From positions 10,106,001 through 10,170,000 of the forward strand of contig NC_052620.1 in the NCBI RefSeq assembly GCF_016545825.1: a stretch of DNA of 64,000 nucleotides. The letters are read 5' to 3'. Source of the DNA: Eucalyptus grandis (Eukaryota; Streptophyta; Magnoliopsida; Myrtales; Myrtaceae). The stretch's first letter is position 1; each line of letters opens with the position of its first letter. The notes beneath the pieces were generated by a model. The model made no database searches. It was not told the origin of the DNA and saw only the letters and a program-made list of their open reading frames with translations. Positions 23,197 through 36,403 of this stretch are shown piece after piece. The position numbers and the translations under genes are program-made.

Positions 23197-24988
23197 GTAA
23201 TATATTACTACTTTCGTTACAATTAACGCTAAAGGAGAACCCTCCACCTTGGAATAGAGCTCAAAACAAAATAGTTTCAGAGCTAAAAGAAGTTGTGCAG
23301 ACTTTTACCTTGTTGCAAATACCATCTAATGGGAAGAGAGTCTTTTAGATTGATACGAGTGATGAATATTGGACAGCCATACTATTTGAAGAAATAGATA
23401 GTAAACGACATGTTTACGCTTACAAAAGTGGAAAGTTTTTCCAAGCTGAAATGCATTATCATTCTACTTTCAAGGAGATATTGACAGTAAAGAATGGAAT
23501 GAAAAAAAATTGAGTTCCATCTTATTGGCCATCATTTTCTAGTAGAATTGGATATGACATCTTTTCCTCAAATGACCAAATTTAAGCATAAACAAATTCC
23601 TCATTCTCAGCTACTTCGATAGGTTGAATGGTTTTCGAAATACTCTTTCAAGACCAAACATATTGCAGAAAAGAAGAATGTGCTTGCTGATTTTCTTTCC
23701 AGACCAAAGGCACCAGTAGAGATTAATATGTACATTTTGAGGCATGCTTTTTCCCAACAAGAAAAATACGAGATTGAAAGAATGCAAAATTGGTCAAGTC
23801 TGGAATACCTCTAGGAGATCATTGAACAAATCTAAAATAACAACCTCATTGAATATCTCGACAATCTAATGTGGCAATGCCACACAAATTTATTCAGACT
23901 CCATAGAGGCTCAATTCTTGATCCTTTTGGATTAAACTCCATGCATCCATTCATACATCTTTTAATCTGGAAGAAAGATGATTTCCCTTGACAAACTTCA
24001 ATTGCCGTTATGGTACTTAACCAATAAGCATTTAATAGCCATTGAATTTCCCACTAGAAGGTTCATTACCAAGTTAATTAGGTTGTTTGTGCTTGGTTGT
24101 AACAATGAAAGTGATAGGAACTTCTAGCCGTACCCAATTGGTTTTATCTTCCTATTTATTGGAAGCATCTCTTCCAACAAGAACAAAAAATTGCCCAAGC
24201 AAAACTAGAGACACACACCATTGTGTTTTTATATGGACCATGGACTTTTGTGTGGGATAATGGTGCCCTTATCAGTGCACCAGAGGGAATAGGAACAACA
24301 ATCTACAAATCTTAACCACATCTTAAGGTAACTCATATTTACAGATCATTCCCTAATTTCGTCAAATCCGTTGAATACAACTATAAAGAACTCGTTCTAT
24401 GCCAAGAAAATAAAAGTATCCCTGAAGAAATATGGAACTATTTAACACCTGTCCCGTGGGACCACTATGGACTTACACCTTTAGCTAGACAAGCACTCTA
24501 GGAATTCAATCAATCATAGAACCAAGCAAGGATAACTCCATCATAAGAGCAAGAAATTGTATACACGAATGATCATACATAGCCCTATCAAGAATCTTAT
24601 GTGCAAGCATCCTATGTCCAATGGGGAGACCTTTTCTCTCAATACCCCTATGATCAATGACCTTTGTCCTTATCCCTCATATTGGACCCCAACACCATCT
24701 CCCATTATGCTCAAACATTAAACTAGCACCAGCTAGTCATGTTTGCCGACACTCTAGGACCCTCTAGGACTCTTGAACAAAGATCTTCCTCAAGTGGAAT
24801 AAGCATGGGGAATGCCATGATATCACAAAGGGAATTCATCAACAACACTAATAGTCCTTCTAACATTGAACTTGGAGATCTTGAGCAACATCACATAGAA
24901 GAATAGCTCGCAATGCATAGCTTTGATGATTTAGACTATGACTATAACTCCCGAGATGGTAGATAGGCCTATAGTAAGGCTACTATAG

Positions 24989-27900
24989 TGTCGCGACCCG
25001 ATCTCACCGCTCTCGAATCTCTCACCATCACATGGAGAGAAAAGGGGGAAAGGTTGGAGTTAAGGGTACTTGATCATGAGAGTTCCCTCATGGTTTGCGT
25101 TCTAAAAGACGTCATCACCTCGCCTTTTGGATCAAGCCTCTCGTGAGTTCTCTCCACAAGATCGTGAGTTCTCCTAAACTTGTACCTTATGTGACAGCGA
25201 AGTGTTGTGACCCGTACCCACATAGATGACACACCTCAAAAGAGGAGGTCAGATGTGAATATTGGATTTAAGGGTACCTTTACCATGGTAGCTCTCTCGA
25301 TAGCACTCTCACTTCGTCATTTGAGGTACTGCCACATCAAGTATGCTAAACCATGGTGAGTTTTATTGAAACCCGTACCATGCGTGACGGGTTTATTTAT
25401 GCGATATAGTTGTTTATGACAACTTAAAAGATAAGATGGGAGTCGCCACTAGCCTCATTTCGGGAGTCGGCTAGAAAACTCAATCGAGGGTTGGGAGTGT
25501 TTCCTCAATTCCTACGCAACCAAATATTTAGGTTCAAGAACTTGAGTTACGCTAATATTTCTATTAGCGCACTTTCGGTACCTAAATAGTATGTTGTTTT
25601 TCTTAACATGTCCATGCATTTCTTCTTACATTTTCAGGATCATTAATTATAACCTAAGCGATCATGCATGGTTGATCATTTTCATACTATTCTATTTCTA
25701 GAAAAACGAGAAAAGAAAGCAATCAATGGAATTGAAATTACGAGGCAGTAAGTAAACAATCAAGAAAAGCAGTAAATCTACCATACAATCTTAGAAAATA
25801 TAAAAAAGAAACACAATTGAAAAAGATGAGAGGAAAAAGAGAAAACCCTCAACTCGTCGAGTTTTATACAACAAATGGAACCTGATACATATGTCGGGAG
25901 AATGAATAATACATGATAATGGTCGGAATGGACATCAACCTCCACCATCTTCGTGCTTTCTCCATCTTCGGGGTCCTAATCTAAACATAGTCTAAAAACC
26001 TATAACTAGGTGCATACAATGAAAAGAAACGAGCATACACATTAAAACAATAAAAAAACAAGACATCATGTTAATATCAATCATTTAAAAAAAGTTCAAT
26101 ACGAAAGTCAAATTTTGGGGTCTTGGGATCAACCTTTGTCTTTCATGCGAGGGTCCCACTAAGACACTTACTGAATCAATTTTATGACTTATAGCAATTG
26201 TTGGTCAATTATATTTTCGCATAACCAATAACATTTATAAGTCTCCTAACTAAGTGATCTATGCGATCCCAGGATTTTCCCTCGATATCATGTGTTGACC
26301 TTACCATTCATCTAAAAGTCACATGCATTGCAAAAATTTAAACATGCATACAGGTCTTTTGAACCTACTTTTTCAACCAATCAAGCAAGAAAGTGAACCG
26401 TCGACAAGTCACTTATTACCAAGGGCATGTGCCAATCACAAACATAGAATTCCTAATGCAATATGAGATTATATGTATGAAAGATACATGTGATATTTCA
26501 ACAACATATTTCAAAATCATTCATGAAAATTTTTGAGACAAAGTGATATCTTAGCTATGAAAGGCATTCAATTGTCAAAATTAGCCCGGAGCTCACATAA
26601 ATGCACTCACAAGCATCACGAACATTTAAAATACAATTCAAACTGTGACTTTCACGACGTCAAATCAGGATTTTGAAAAGATTTGAAAATATTTAGGATT
26701 AAGAAATATCTAAGCTATGGAACATATTCAATTGCCAAGGCTAACTTGGGGCTCGCATAAATGCACTACAAGCGCCGCAGGCATTTTGAATATAGTCCAA
26801 ATCATAATTTTTCCTTAAGCCAAATCGAGTTTTGAAGAAGAACTTTTTTAGAAATTATTTTTAAGAAATATCACATGTACCAAAGTATTTTTTGAAAGAT
26901 GCAGTTTTGAAAAGGCCAATTGTTTAACAATAAAGATCAAAGCATTTAGAACAGTTTCCATGAAAATGGTATGGCCCAATTTCATGTACAAACTAGCCTA
27001 AAAAAATAACTAAAGAATCGCAATCATGTTTATATTAGGAAATTTCAGAACAATCATGTAATGACAATAAATTTGGGTAATGCCCATTGACAATCTAATT
27101 ATGAAAAAATTCCTAATATGTACAACATGAAAATGAACAACTTTCATGATAAATTTTTCTTAAACCAGCTACATATGAATTTACTAAAATCATACAACAA
27201 GCAACAGCACATCATAAATTTGCCAAAACAATAGGACATTCAACTAATGTCACAAGGAATTGTCCTATCAAATCATGTCTAAAAATCATCAAATTTACAC
27301 ACAACATAGCCAACATGATGAAACGAAAGTTTCATTAAGAGGTCGAGTGCAAATTCCAAATAAAAAAATTGAATAAAAATATAAAAGGTTTGTCCAAACG
27401 GGGATTAGAACAGGGGTCCAAATTGGATCACTTGTCCAAATTCTTATCTAATTTTGAAAAAAACGGAAAAGTGGTCTAAAAGATGAGCGATCTATGTGAA
27501 ATCAGTGGCATTGAAAACTTCTAAGTGTGCCTTATGTCTTCCTAGAAGAGCTTGAGTCTAAACTAGGTCAATTCAGTATCCTAAAATCGAGATCTCTAAA
27601 AGTGTGCGCCTTAGTAATTAAGGAAACAAAACACAAGCATTCATTATAAAACCTCAAAATCATTCAAAGAATGCACAAACGACATGAAGAAATCACATGG
27701 GACTTATGATTAGATGCGAAAGAAAGTTTGGATAGTTATCTAATCCTAAGTCGGCATACAAAATGTCATACAATTTAAATGACATTATGAAATGATTCAT
27801 GATTTCTAATTGTATGCTTGGGAATCCTAAGTGTGATGACCACTTTTGTGAGACAAATTTAATGTGCAAGATGATACTCAAATGACATGACCTAAACATA

Positions 27901-30900
27901 TATGCAAACCTTGCAACATGCGGTTCAATCGTCAAGAAGGCATGATCGTAAAATTTGATCCCTAAATGACTCAAACTGGAAAAGTACACATATGACAAGG
28001 TTTCATTTTAGCATTAAATTTATAGAACAAGCATGATTTCGGCCATCCTCAAGACATTCATAAATCCTACTAAAAATCTCACATACAGAGCATACGATGA
28101 TGAAGATTTTTCAGTAAGAGTTTGAAACTCAATTAAGATCATATGAGTCATGGCAAAAATAGCAAAAGCCAACAAACTATATGCCCAACTCATGTTGCTG
28201 CAATGCCTTTTACTTTAATTTATGCAATTGACTCACTTTGCCAAATAAAGGCCTTGCAAAACATGTATCAATGAACATATGTATCACGTATTTCAACTAT
28301 CATGAAAGATTTGAGATCAAATAGATGCATTTGTGGACTCAATTTCATCAAAAAAAAATTACGAATCAATGTAAAACAGACTATCCTATGTTCAGATCTA
28401 AGTAATTTTGACCTAGCTAAATATGTCTAAAAACTTTTAAAAAAAAAACATATAAAATATGCACAACACTTATATGAGTAACTTTTATGAATGAAAGTTA
28501 TTTTAAAACAAAACATAAATATCAGTACGAAAATAGAAAAATCAGAGATCAATACAAAATAGATTGACCTAGGCTTAAATCGAAGTAGATCTAACCTAGT
28601 TAGGCACATCCAAATCATGAAAAAATTACATAAGATGCATGAGATGATTTGGACAAACTCATGAAGAAAATTTTATCAAAAATAATCACAAAAGTTGGCA
28701 CAAAAATAGCAAAGCCAGAAGGCTAAACAGAAACAGAATTGAAAAAAAAAAAAACTAAACTACTACAAAATCGTTCATCTTTGGACGTATTTTTCGAGGG
28801 TCAAACGATGCTTGATTAGGGCGTGCGACCTACCATTTCAAAGTTTGTGATGTTTATTATCTAATTCTAAGAGAACTCGAGTTGAAACAAGATCGTTTCG
28901 GATCTTGTTTTGGTCAAAACAATAACCTAGGTACAAACATACGAAAATCCAGAATAAACTCAAAAATACAATCATCACTCAAATCAACAACAAATCATTG
29001 CAGCATTCATAATCATTGATCTTAAGCATGTAAAAATTTATAATTTTGAATCCTAACCTCGATCGACTAACTCGATCTTGCTTCATCAATTCGAGTTTTG
29101 AATCGTTACCTTCGTCGTGTGTTTTGTGGATTTTGATCAAAATAGATCAAAATTTTCGACAGAACTTCAATCCAACCTCCACGAACCAGCCAGTACTAGA
29201 TTTGGATAGCAAGGGGAGATGATCATTGATGAAGATGGATTGTTATCGATGGGGTTGAAACAGTGATGATCCGATCGCTAGAAGAGGAAACCGACCGGAC
29301 CAAAAAGACAGAGAGAAACAAGTTTCTTGGCTCCAAAAACAAAGATGAAAGAAAGAGAGATTTAGAGAGAGAAGATGAATTTCATGCAAATGAAACCCCT
29401 TGAAAATGAATAAACATTTCATTTATATACTCCCTACATTAAGAGATTTCGGCCGTCAGTTCCATCCGACGATCAAAATTTTGATCTAATGGTAAAAAAA
29501 TCAATTTCGAAGGCTCCATGATCATCTTGAGGTATCGGGTAATTGATCTAGTGGGTTTGATTTGTAAAATAACCAAGCCAAAATCGGGAATTGCGTCAAA
29601 ATGCCCAATTATAGGTTAATTTGCAATTTGACGAAATTCGACGATCAATTTGCAAGGTGTAGAAGTGAAATTGGCATTGAGAGAATTTCAGAACCGGTTG
29701 TTGGAGGCCAAGAACTGGTCGGCAAGGGCCTAAACCAGCCAATCCCGCCAACGGCCGATCAAACCGGTGAGAACGGTTTGGTCCGGTTCAGCCGAATTTT
29801 GATCGGCTCTTAACCAATTTGATCTAATCTGGTTACTTTGTTCACTTGGGATCCCTGTGGGTCTAAAATTTATGCAATTTGGTCCTTAAATGATTGAATT
29901 GAAAATGAATTTTATCCTTTTTAAGAAGAAATTGGTCAATTAAGATACAATTAAGGTAATCAAACCTTATGAAGGTGATCTAGGGGTCTTTTATTGACCT
30001 AATTGAATGATTATTGTAAAAAAAAAGTCAAAACTATGGGTGCTTTGAATTGGGCATAAAGGGCTAAAATGATCAATTTTGCAATTTAATTGGCAAAAAT
30101 ACAAATTAACTAAAATTGAACTCACTTAGTATCATAATTGCCCTATTTAATGAACTACCCATATGTAAAATCACTTATCATATTCAAATTAACCTTGAAT
30201 TGAAGCGCTTGAGCTTAGGTCAAAAATAGATCTAAGCCTAATATTAAAATTGGACCTAAATTCATGAAATTAAACCATAGCCATGAATGGGTCAATTCGA
30301 ACTTTGTTGATTGAAGCTTAATTGCTTGATTTTCTAATGCCTGGAGGGATAAAATTCTTCAAATTGATGAGTTTTGGTGTGAATTTCATAAAATTGATTT
30401 TGAATTTGTACTTATCTTAAGGAAATTAGTGAGAAACAATCGTCCGTTCGCAAGCTATAAATGATTGATTTTAGTCACATAATTAGGGCTCAAAACGGCA
30501 ATTCATATTTTGACTTGATAAATCACAAAATTGAATACTCAACTAGATTTCGAGATAGTCCCTAAACCAAATATCAAAGAAGAAACTACTCCTAATTATG
30601 ACTAGAATAAAAGTAATTTTATTTTTGGTCGATTTAAAACCTAAAATTGAAAAATTCATAAATCAAGGTTCTTAATCGAATTTTGTAAAAATTTTACGCA
30701 AAAGTCAAATTTACATTAAAAAAATATATATTTGTGCATTTTTTAGTTTTTTTTTTTTTTGGTCAAAAGTCAACCATTTAGTTGACTTTACCTAAAATGT
30801 TGATTTTTTTGTTAAATTTTTGAATTTTCAAGAAATTGATTTGACAAAAGTGAAATTAAAGATAAATGGAATTTTGGGGTAAAAAGTCAATCTTTTGAGT

Positions 30901-31209
30901 TGGGGTTGACTTTTGATCAAAAGGTTGACCAAAAAGTCAATTTGAAAGTCAACCATTTGACTTTTTTGGATTTTAAATGAGCTAGAAATTGCTTAAAAAT
31001 GACAATGCAAAATAAAGAAATGAAAAACGACACTTTTTGATCGAAAGATGGGATTTCGTTGCGATCAGAAACCCAAATCTTGATTTTTTTACCTTTTAAT
31101 GATGCGTCAAATAAAAATCAAGTATCAACACGTAGCACATGTTACTGTAGCAAAATAATATAGCGATAGGCTAGAAAAATCATTGTTCACAGTCACTATT
31201 CATATCGCC
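24989..31209. mobile_element. Probable very large LTR or LTR remnant, no coding sequence
   Basis: Over 6 kb of AT-rich, ORF-poor sequence starts TGTCGCGACCCGATC at 24989 and may end at ...CACAGTCACTATTCA near 31209. The flanks TATAG and TATCG differ at one base, so this is not a clean duplication. Near the left end, two related blocks of about 200 bp (24990-25190, 25200-25370) and gggagtcgccactag resemble motifs common in long LTRs of Tat/Athila-type gypsy elements. A fold of -gtcaa-/ttgac-rich sequence occupies 30.7-31.0 kb. Borders and family are uncertain. Confidence 0.4.
26548..26880. repeat. Two tandem copies of a 160-bp unit
   Basis: tatctTAGCTATGaaaggcattcaattg...gctcacataaatgcactcacaagc recurs 160 bp later as tatctaAGCTATGgaacatattcaattg...gctcgcataaatgcactacaagc, with moderate divergence. 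It lies inside the large LTR-like stretch. Confidence 0.8.
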
Positions 31210-31239
31210 TAGAATAATTCATCACTGGGATTCTCGGAG

Positions 31240-32631
31240 CCTGTGTTGTTTCAAGACTCATGAGCATGGTCTTTGTTTTGTGTAACTTCTTGGAGTGTGT
31301 AAAAGGTAAAGATGATGTAATGTTTTGGGTAAAGTCTGAAAATGATAGTATGAACACCTAGAGGAGCGAATAAGTGTGAAGACAATTTTTCGCAAGGAAC
31401 AATAGATATATTCTAGGTTCTAAAACTAAGTCTGAAAAATAACAGACTTTGAGTGAGTTCAGATTTAGTAGTTAAATAGAACTATGAACAAAATAAAGAA
31501 GTTCAAGGAAGAGAATAAGAACACAGTAATTATAATGGTTTAGCTTAGATCAAGCCTACGTCCACTCTCTACGACAACCTACCGGCTGGATTCCACTAAG
31601 AATCAAAAGAGAATTTACAACCTTGGGATCTCGACTTCACAATAAAGAGTCTCTACTGCTCTCTCACAAAGTATCACTATGAGTTTTTCTCTTTTGTATA
31701 CAACTTTGAGCTTAGTATTTTGGGTAATAAAGAAATTGAAAGCTTCAGACTTTGAAATTTCTCTTTCACGCACTCTATCGAACAATTGAAGAGTCCACTT
31801 TAAATACTCCTTCATGCCTTCTTGACCGTTGGCACTTTCCAAATGAATTCTTTCAGTCTACCTGTTAGACAGAATCAATCAAGGAGATCTCGACCCGTTT
31901 GAAGATTGTGATAAAAGCACGTCAATTATGTTCGCTCATACAATTAGAATCTTAGTTTCCACAAGTAGATTCTTTCCATATTTACTTGTAATCTGAAAAG
32001 ATTTGATTTATCTAAATTGATTCCAATAAAGATAATCAATCCCGTAGGTAATATATCCAACTAGAAAACCATCCATAAACCATACGAACCGAACTCTTGA
32101 AGAGATAAACAAAATCTCGCATCTAGATAAGTCTTATTTCTTTAGTAGCGTTCAGTCTGGAATTTGTCAATGTGGGCAGACTTCTGATGACGAACAAACT
32201 TTAACACTAAAGTCTGGCAGTATTTAGACTTTGACACTAAAGTCTGGTCGTCTTCAGACTTTGACACAGAAGTCTGGAAATCTTCAAAATAGACTAAGAA
32301 TAAGTTTTGTCAACTTCAAAACATTAAATGAGTTTTCTCCAACAAAGTCCCTTGAAGTAAAATGTGTACTTGTGACAATTCTCTTCATGTCTTTCTAAAA
32401 CATTTCTTCTTCTCCAGCCTATAGAATCCTCTAAGAAATGCAGCTCAGCTAAGTTAGAAATGGTACTATTCTTGCATCTTTGAGCATTTCTATACTCTGA
32501 ACCAAATCTCTGGGTAATTCATAGCTAAAAAGTAGTCCCTAAAAGGTTTGAATAGAGGTTCACTAATTATGGGATAGCATACTACTACAATTGACCTAGT
32601 CATCTATAGTTTTAAGTATAGATCCCGTCAT
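31240..32631. other. Uncertain: LTR fragment or caulimovirid leader, with 30-bp repeats
   Basis: No gene. The phrase aagcctacgtccactctctacg...ctggattccact (31550-31595) resembles Ty1/copia LTR sequence. A 30-bp unit (acttt-acactaaagtctgg...) is repeated three times at 32198-32287. The stretch ends in CA directly before the primer-binding site at 32632, so it could be a copia-like LTR or the leader of the pararetrovirus that follows. Confidence 0.35.
32198..32287. repeat. Three tandem copies of a 30-bp unit
   Basis: Copies read actttaacactaaagtctgg, actttgacactaaagtctgg and actttgacacagaagtctgg, each followed by ten more variable bases. Exact 30-bp spacing. Confidence 0.9.
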
Positions 32632-32643
32632 GGTATTAGAGCT
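32632..32643 (+). other. tRNA-Met primer-binding site
   Basis: TGGTATTAGAGC is one mismatch from TGGTATCAGAGC. Caulimovirid genomes start minus-strand synthesis at such a site, and it lies about 75 bp before the first viral ATG (32719). An LTR retrotransposon origin is also possible because a CA precedes it. Confidence 0.7.
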
Positions 32644-35540
32644 ATAATTTCATTTGTAATTTAGTCTATTCCATGCACTTAGATGGTAAATCCAGTACTG
32701 AGAAGATTTTCTCCTCATCATGAATGATCGCGAAACTCTCAATATTCTTGTTACTGTAACTTCATCTCCATCCTCCTCTTCCCTTTCAGAATTTCGTATG
32801 TCAAATGCCTCCAACATTGATTATCTTTATGAAGTCTCTCTTAGTGATGATATAAAGGTTTTTGAAACCCATGAACCCCTACTCTGTTTTTGCTAAACTT
32901 TCTTCATCATTTTCCCCCATCCATTCAATACAACATCTTATTTGCCAAACTCCCAAAAAAGTAAAAGAGTATGTGCAGTCTTTCGAGTTTGACCAACATC
33001 CTATTCTAGCCACTGAAAATGAATACTTTATTACTTTTCAGATTGCCCTAGAATTTCCTAAAAAGTGGACCCAACAAGAATATTCTCATATCCATTATGG
33101 ATTTATGTGTTTTGCATTCACCTTTCATGGCCAAAAAGGCTTACCTACTACGGCCAGAATGGCCTTGCTGGAGAATCAGTTCTTAGAATACTAGCACGCT
33201 TACATTGGCACTATCCAAACTACTTTTAATGTTGAGATAGTTTTTATAACCTTATATCCCAACTTCAATGTTGCCATTTCAGATCCTCAATTACTTTCTT
33301 TCTTGAAGGTCCAAATTTAGCTTACTGGAGTACTCCAGAGTGCCAATTCCATTGCAGCAACTCTCCATTATCAAATGGTCTATCGAGTACAGAATCATGT
33401 CTTTAATCTTAATTTACAGAATGGAAATGAAGATGTTTTGTTCATCTCCATGCAAAATGATCAGGCCTCCTACGTCCACGTCCCCAAACAAATGCCTAAG
33501 GAAAAGTTGGCCAAGCTTCTCCCAAAAACTTGGATCACCAACTATGAAAAGTTGCAACAAAACAATAAGCCTCTCCAATCTTCAGATTATGAGTTTGTAA
33601 GAAAAAAAGATGGCACCGTTGCAATCAAGTTTGGCAAAGAAAATGACAAAAGTTCTTCAATCTTCCAAACCCTGTTTATGATCCAACCTTGTGTTCACGA
33701 TCTGATCCCTGAACAAAACCCGAAAGCTTGTCAAATACTTCTAGAGTAATGGATATAGTGTCCATCACTACAAAGACCCTTATGGTCATTGTTTTTGTGA
33801 TCCGTTTTGCCAATGCTCTTCATGTGCACATCCTCCCGATGAAGTAGATCCTGCTACAAAGCCCAAGAGAAAATCCCGAAAGGCTAAAGATGGCTTGTGC
33901 TAAAAGAATTTGAATGTAGATCCCTCTATTGATACCCTTGGTGAATGCAATAAGTTCCTATTCGTGGTTTGTTATGCCCCATCTCCACCACTTGTATATG
34001 CATCATTACCTCCAGCCTCATCACCCACACCTCCTTCTTCACCTCCTCATAAAAAACTAGTTGTTTCCCCATTTTATAAGTCAATCCTTAAGTGGGCAAA
34101 AAAGAGTTCATACTCATTTGAATTTCCAAGCGAAACACCACAAAGCCAAGAAACTTAGAAAAAGGCTAGCCTTTCAATTTCCATGTTTCATGATACAGAT
34201 TTTCCTTCTTTTGTGAGATAGAGCTCTAAGCTTTCATTTCAAGTTGTTAAAGAATTTATTGATCCTCAGGGGAGATATCGTCATATCCCAAAAATCCCTG
34301 CTCTAACTGATGTGGACGATCATGAAAGGCAAAAGAAAACTCCTATTACTAAAACTATTTTGAATTGGCAATCAGAAACTCTATTGACACACAATAAACT
34401 TTCAAAATGATTGACTTCAAAATCGCTAAAGTACAAAAAGATCCCGAGAGATACGATGAAATCACCAAGAAAATGCTTTCAAACTTCCAAAAGTCTTCAC
34501 ACCCTGAAATCTAGATAACATTTGAGATACCATCATCTCGAAAGCCCAAAAATTGAAATAGAGAAACTCAAGAGGCAAATCCAACTCCTTGAAGAATGAA
34601 GATTCAAACCTTCGATCCATTTTCTACTTTGCTAAGAACTGACTATTCTCTTCCACCCCCAAATACTTTCAATCTTTGCTACGATTGTAGAAACCTCTTC
34701 CGGACGAAATGGCATTGATGTGGTAGAAATGCAAAAGTGCCTCAAAGAGATAAATCGGCTAAGGAAAGAAAAGGGGAAAGAAAAGATTCCTAAGGAATCC
34801 TTGACTTCTACAAAGGAGAAGCCAAACCAAATGATGCTACTATCTAATCCATTGGAATCATTCCTGAGAGATCTGAGCAATCAAGAGGACATGCAACTTG
34901 ATTATGTTGTCTTAAAATACCATGATCAGCCTCCTCTAGATCTGATTGTTCCAATCTATTCAAACTCAGGATTAGAACCAAAGTCAGTCTCTCTGTCATC
35001 CTTCTCCTCCTCCTTTCAATTAATACTGTTAAATCATTTTCTATTGTACCAGCTACTTTTTCGATATTCATAGCCGACCCACTTGATCAAGATATGGAAT
35101 CAAATCCTTTTGAATCAGAGGTTATTCAACCAAATAATCCATCACATATTCCTACTCCCTAAACAGCTCTTTACTCTCAATGATATTACCTATTCCAATG
35201 GCCATAAAGATTTGAAGAATTTCATTATTGGCTAAACACTCAAGCTCTCACAAATCAAAACAAATATGATGTCATTTTTGAATTTGTCACGAGGTTTACA
35301 GGAAGCCTCAAACATTGGTGGCAATTAGTCTCAAAACAAGATCAAATGCAACTTCTACTTTTGACTGATTTTGGTCAAGCTATTGTTTTAATCTACCACT
35401 TATCAAAAGGAGAGTATTTCAAAACGATGCTCTCTCCAAAAAAAGGCATCTCGACAACCATTATTGAGAAATGATCAAACTCTTCTACAGCCTTAGAGCT
35501 GATGCAAACCCAAAACACTTTTTAGCACTATTTAGCACTA
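32632..35540 (+). mobile_element. Endogenous caulimovirid 5' half (movement protein and capsid region), decayed
   Basis: After the primer-binding site a reading begins at the ATG at 32719 and runs, with frame changes, through a movement-protein-like region (32860-33750: HYGFMCFAFTFHG, LPTTARMALLENQ, ATLHYQMVYRVQNH) into a Ser/Pro-rich linker (33950-34150) and a capsid-like region (35220-35510: FTGSLKHWWQL). Open segments are 32862-33194, 33375-33749, 33910-34158 and 34720-35073, separated by stops. The end, gagctgatgcaaacccaaaac (about 35500-35520), matches gagcttatgcaaacctaaaac at about 20728, where the other half begins. Stops and frameshifts show it is not functional. Confidence 0.75.
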
Positions 35541-36403
35541 TTTATGTACTACTTGGTACTGTTTGGCAATATTATTACATTATTGATGGATATATAGATA
35601 TATATATGTCATTTTAAGGAATATAAAAAATGAAACAACAAAAAAATAATCGGCTAATTCTAGGTTAACCATGGAATTTAATCGGACCCATAGGATTGGT
35701 CCAATCTTTGATCCTAGACTCAATAAGGTCTGGTCCCCAATCCCAAAATTATTGATCAACATTGTGTTGATTGGTCTCATAAATTAATTGTTGAACCGAT
35801 TCAATCTGAATCATATTAACCCTTACTCTTAAATTAGCTCAAGGAAGATCGAGATGTGGACTCTTAACACTCCAATACATTGTCAACATGCTGCATAGAG
35901 ACAAGGAAAATCAGAGAGGGCGACAGAGCTGCAGATCTGTCATGCTTAACGAAGGCAACAGCGACAGGGTGCAGGCGCTTAACATCGCGGACGCTGCAAT
36001 GCGTCGTAGAATCTATCGTCCCGAAGACCTGGCAAAAGGTACCTGCACAGTGACACCTCCTTCCCTCATCACACACTCCGTAGATTTCTCTGCTCGGCTT
36101 TTCCCCCTTTTTCCCCCTTTCTGCTTTCGAATCGGGATCAGAGCGAAACCCAAAGTCAACGACATCACTCCCTCTAACAGCAAATCCGACCCCTACCCTC
36201 CTCTCCCTTTTTGCTCCCTGTCTTGCAGGTCTTGTCTCAATCACGGGCGTCTTATCTTTCTACCTTTTCAGTTTCGATTCTCGCTCCGGTTCGCATGTGT
36301 GAGTGTGTGGTTGTGCACTGGTGGGGTTGATAAATTCCCTTCAACAACCGGGGAGAGGAGGAGGAGGAGGAGAGAGAGAGAGAGAGAGAAGAGGGGGAAG
36401 GAG
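35541..36403 (+). other. Intergenic region and 5' UTR of the SOSEKI gene
   Basis: Includes an AT-rich stretch with a ggtccaatc/ggattgg-rich patch (35690-35770). A GA run (36359-36390) lies just before the SOSEKI ATG. A 257-codon open frame (35888-36661) overlaps the 5' UTR and SOSEKI exon 1 and runs into its intron, so it is not called as a gene. Confidence 0.5.

Larger units (their letters stand above)
20690..24970 (+). mobile_element. Endogenous caulimovirid (pararetrovirus) 3' half, interrupted by LTR2
   Basis: Decayed plant pararetrovirus sequence. At 20720-20760 a short stretch matches the end of the capsid remnant at 35.5 kb. At 20920-21010 a retropepsin-like site reads LIEISASSS where LIDTGAS is expected, so the catalytic Asp is lost. 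LTR2 then interrupts. At 23220-23560 comes the end of RT and RNase H (IDTSDEYWTAILFEE, YKSGKFFQAEMHYHSTFKE), followed by a degenerate tail to about 24970. RT core motifs are missing between protease and RNase H. Multiple stops and frameshifts make it inactive. Caulimoviridae is supported by motif pattern and by movement-protein sequence in the other half; the genus is uncertain (Petuvirus or Florendovirus type). Confidence 0.75.

Noticed and set aside
27693..28618. Short minus-strand frames in the 25-31 kb stretch
   Set aside because: Composition follows the AT-rich background; hydrophobic Phe/Ile/Ser-rich reading with no family resemblance.
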